6,744 nt of DNA, taken from assembly GCA_043758105.1 (NCBI GenBank), contig JAYVOF010000018.1, forward strand, positions 1 to 6,744, written 5' to 3'. A program made the position numbers and the translations under genes. The DNA is from JANPPS01 sp043758105. Lineage in GTDB: Bacteria > Pseudomonadota > Alphaproteobacteria > Acetobacterales > Acetobacteraceae. The notes under the pieces were generated by a model. The model made no database searches. It saw only the letters and a list, made by a program, of their open reading frames with translations, and was not told the origin of the DNA. Positions 5,065-6,744 of the stretch are shown piece by piece (position 1 is the first letter of the stretch; every line of letters begins with the position of its first letter).

Positions 5065-5183
5065 CATTCGCGCCCCTGTTCGATCACCCTGTCGCCGACA
5101 GATCATGGTCTGCCAAAAGCCCAGTCCTGCCTGGCGCGGAGTCAGCGCTTGGCTTGGGCGGGGTAATCGGGTTTTTATTCGGT

Positions 5184-6744
5184 ATGCCCCCCGATGAGAA
5201 TCCGGCCTCCCCGGCCATGGCGCAGTGGTTCCGGCTTAAGGCCGAGCACCCGGACGCCCTGCTGTTTCTGCGCATGGGGGATTTCTATGAGCTGTTCTTT
5301 GCCGATGCGGAGGCGGCGTCGGGGGCGCTTGGTATCGCGCTGACCAAGCGGGGGGAGCATGGGGGGGTGCCGATTCCGATGTGCGGGGTGCCGATGCATG
5401 CGGCGGATGCGTATCTGGCGCGGCTGATCCGGCGGGGGTTTCGGGTGGCGGTGGCGGAGCAGATGGAGGAGGCCCGTCATCGCACCGGCAAGGGGCCGCT
5501 CAAGCGGGAGATCATCAGGCTGGTGACGCCGGGGACGTTGACCGAGGATAGCTTGCTCGAGGCGGGGCGGCCCAATTTGCTGCTGGCGGTGGCGCAGGTG
5601 GGGCGGATGCTAGGGGCCGCGTGGCTCGATGTCTCGACCGGGTTGTTCGAGACGGAGGGGTTGGTGCCGGAGGGGCTGGCGGCGCTGCTCGGACGGCTCG
5701 ATCCCGCGGAGATCATCGCGCCGCGCGGGCTGCCGTTGCTGGACCATGAGGCGCGGCGGGGTCCGGAAACCGCGCCGGCCGCCCCCCTGGCCGCCGGGCG
5801 GCGCGTGGCGGAGGCGTTCGGTGCCGCGAGTCTCGATGCGTTCGGCACCTTTAGTGATGCGGAGGCCGTGGCGGCGGCGCTGGCGCTCGATTACGTGCGG
5901 CTGACCCAGGCGGGGACGCTGCCGCGCCTGTCCCGTCCGGAGCCTGCCGGGCCGGGTCAGCACATGCTGCTGGATGCGGCGACGCGGGCCAGCCTAGAAC
6001 TCACGCGCGGAAGGGATGGCGCGGAAGGGCATACGCTGCTGGACTCGGTCCGGCGCACGGTGACCGCGCCCGGTGCCCGGCTGCTGGCGCGGTGGATCTC
6101 GGCGCCGTTATTGGACCCGGCGGCGATTGCGGCGCGGCAGGACGGATGGGGCTGGTTGTTGGCCGAGCCGCCGGCGCTCAGTGCGCTTCGGCTGGCGCTG
6201 CGGGGGGTGCCGGATTTAGCGCGCGCATTGGGGCGGTTGTCGGTGGGGCGGGGGGTGCCGCGCGACCTTGCCGCGGTGTTGCAGGCCGTGCGCGGTGCGG
6301 CGGAGGCGGCCCGCGCGGTCGGAGGCGGACCCGTGCCGACACCGTCCCCCCATCCGGGCCTGGCCGATCTGCTGGGCCGCGCCTTGGCCGACCCGTTGCC
6401 GACGCGCGTCGATGAGGGCGGGGTCATCGCCGCGGGATTCGATGGTGAGCTGGATGCGGAGCGGGCGTTGCGGGACGATAGTCGCCGGGTGATCGCGGGG
6501 TTGGTGCTGGATTATGCGCAGCGGTATGGCGTGGCGTCGATCAAGATCCGGCATCATGCGCAGTTGGGTTATGTGATCGAGGCGCCGGCGGCGGCGGTCG
6601 AGACGTTGCGCGCGCATCCGGACCTCACGCTCCGGCAGGCGACGGCCAATGGGGCGCGGTTCGGCAATTCGGAGCTGGCGGAGCTCGACCGGCGGATCAG
6701 CGAGGCGGCGGACCGGGCGGCGGCGCGGGAAAAAGCCGTGTTCG
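5184..6744 (+). CDS. mutS: DNA mismatch repair protein MutS (5' part, runs off the window)
   Basis: MutS finds base mismatches and small loops in newly made DNA and recruits MutL; it acts as a dimer with ATP-driven clamping. The 520 codons present are open to the window end. The mismatch-reading motif F-x-E lies in MGDFYELF (F34, Y35, E36), in the N-terminal domain that also holds KRGEHGGVPIPMCGVPMHA. The connector domain begins near residue 107 (REIIRLVTPGTLTEDSLLEA). The core/lever begins near 265: LELTRGRDG, LLDSVRRTVTAPGARLLARW, ISAPLLDP. The clamp region includes SIKIRHHAQLGYVIE (near 468-482). The ATPase domain (Walker A, ABC signature) lies beyond the window. ATG at 5184 fits family length; no strong Shine-Dalgarno precedes it, and an in-frame TTG at 5154 is a weaker alternative. 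The strong GC-ending codon bias marks it as native core genome. Confidence 0.96.
   Translation, partial: MPPDENPASPAMAQWFRLKAEHPDALLFLRMGDFYELFFADAEAASGALGIALTKRGEHGGVPIPMCGVPMHAADAYLARLIRRGFRVAVAEQMEEARHRTGKGPLKREIIRLVTPGTLTEDSLLEAGRPNLLLAVAQVGRMLGAAWLDVSTGLFETEGLVPEGLAALLGRLDPAEIIAPRGLPLLDHEARRGPETAPAAPLAAGRRVAEAFGAASLDAFGTFSDAEAVAAALALDYVRLTQAGTLPRLSRPEPAGPGQHMLLDAATRASLELTRGRDGAEGHTLLDSVRRTVTAPGARLLARWISAPLLDPAAIAARQDGWGWLLAEPPALSALRLALRGVPDLARALGRLSVGRGVPRDLAAVLQAVRGAAEAARAVGGGPVPTPSPHPGLADLLGRALADPLPTRVDEGGVIAAGFDGELDAERALRDDSRRVIAGLVLDYAQRYGVASIKIRHHAQLGYVIEAPAAAVETLRAHPDLTLRQATANGARFGNSELAELDRRISEAADRAAAREKAVF

Larger units (their letters stand above)
4721..5104. repeat. 384-bp tandem duplication, unit 2
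   Basis: This is the second head-to-tail unit, ending 79 bases before the mutS start. It holds the truncated antitoxin copy, the second CTGAC-N8-GTCAG repeat (4912-4929) and the second REP-like element. The junction at 4720/4721 is clean, without extra bases; ATC|CCGGC shows no obvious long microhomology with the outer ends. Confidence 0.93.

Noticed and set aside
3960..5104. Insertion sequence or transposon bounded by repeats
   Set aside because: No transposase motif, terminal inverted repeats or target-site duplication was found; the repeats are direct and their content is antitoxin and REP-like DNA.
1..6744. tRNA, rRNA or riboswitch
   Set aside because: I saw no cloverleaf with a GTTCRA-type T-loop, no rRNA-like conserved core and no recognisable riboswitch motif on either strand by eye.

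Overview
The window looks like a piece of chromosome from a high-GC Gram-negative bacterium, probably an alphaproteobacterium. This rests on the GC/GCG-rich, G-ending codon use of mutS and on the protein families present; no 16S or other species marker is here. An intact mutS begins at the right (5184 to the window end, running off it). Everything to its left reads as accessory DNA with many broken genes. By hand count, GC is about 73% in one 60-base line inside mutS (5581-5640) and about 37% at 3781-3840, which fits imported DNA beside a core gene.

Left block (1-1310): two consecutive type II toxin-antitoxin loci of the ParD/ParE kind. Each has an intact antitoxin (154-411 and 838-1110), and each antitoxin stop overlaps a GTG toxin start as GTGA. 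Both toxins are dead. The first has two compensating frameshifts and has lost its usual stop. The second keeps only about 35 N-terminal residues. Perfect inverted repeats at 790-811, upstream of the second antitoxin, look like its autoregulatory operator.

Middle block (1349-3895): two convergent genes of a possible, now damaged, defence-type cassette. The plus-strand gene is a KAP-like P-loop NTPase of about 633 aa, with Walker A GPWGSGKT and a Walker B ending in FDDFER. It is split by one missing T in a T run at 2110-2114. The minus-strand gene has an excellent AGGAGG site and encodes a two-transmembrane protein, similar in layout to SLATT-type 2TM effectors. It is interrupted by an in-frame amber codon at codon 35.

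Right block (3968-5183): a decayed 152-bp internal copy of mutS (3968-4119, about 84% identical to 5502-5653); an orphan HigA/XRE-type antitoxin on the minus strand (4206-4511) without a toxin; and a 384-bp tandem duplication (4337-4720 and 4721-5104, about 95% identical, no indels). The duplication contains the first 58 codons of that antitoxin, its upstream region and a REP-like hairpin element. The second unit therefore carries a truncated antitoxin copy. mutS starts 79 bp after the duplication.

The main pattern is an island next to mutS in which all three antitoxins are intact and every toxin or presumed effector gene is broken or missing, while mutS is open for 520 codons. That asymmetry argues for selective inactivation rather than random sequencing error, although the two single-base indels at base runs deserve checking in raw reads.
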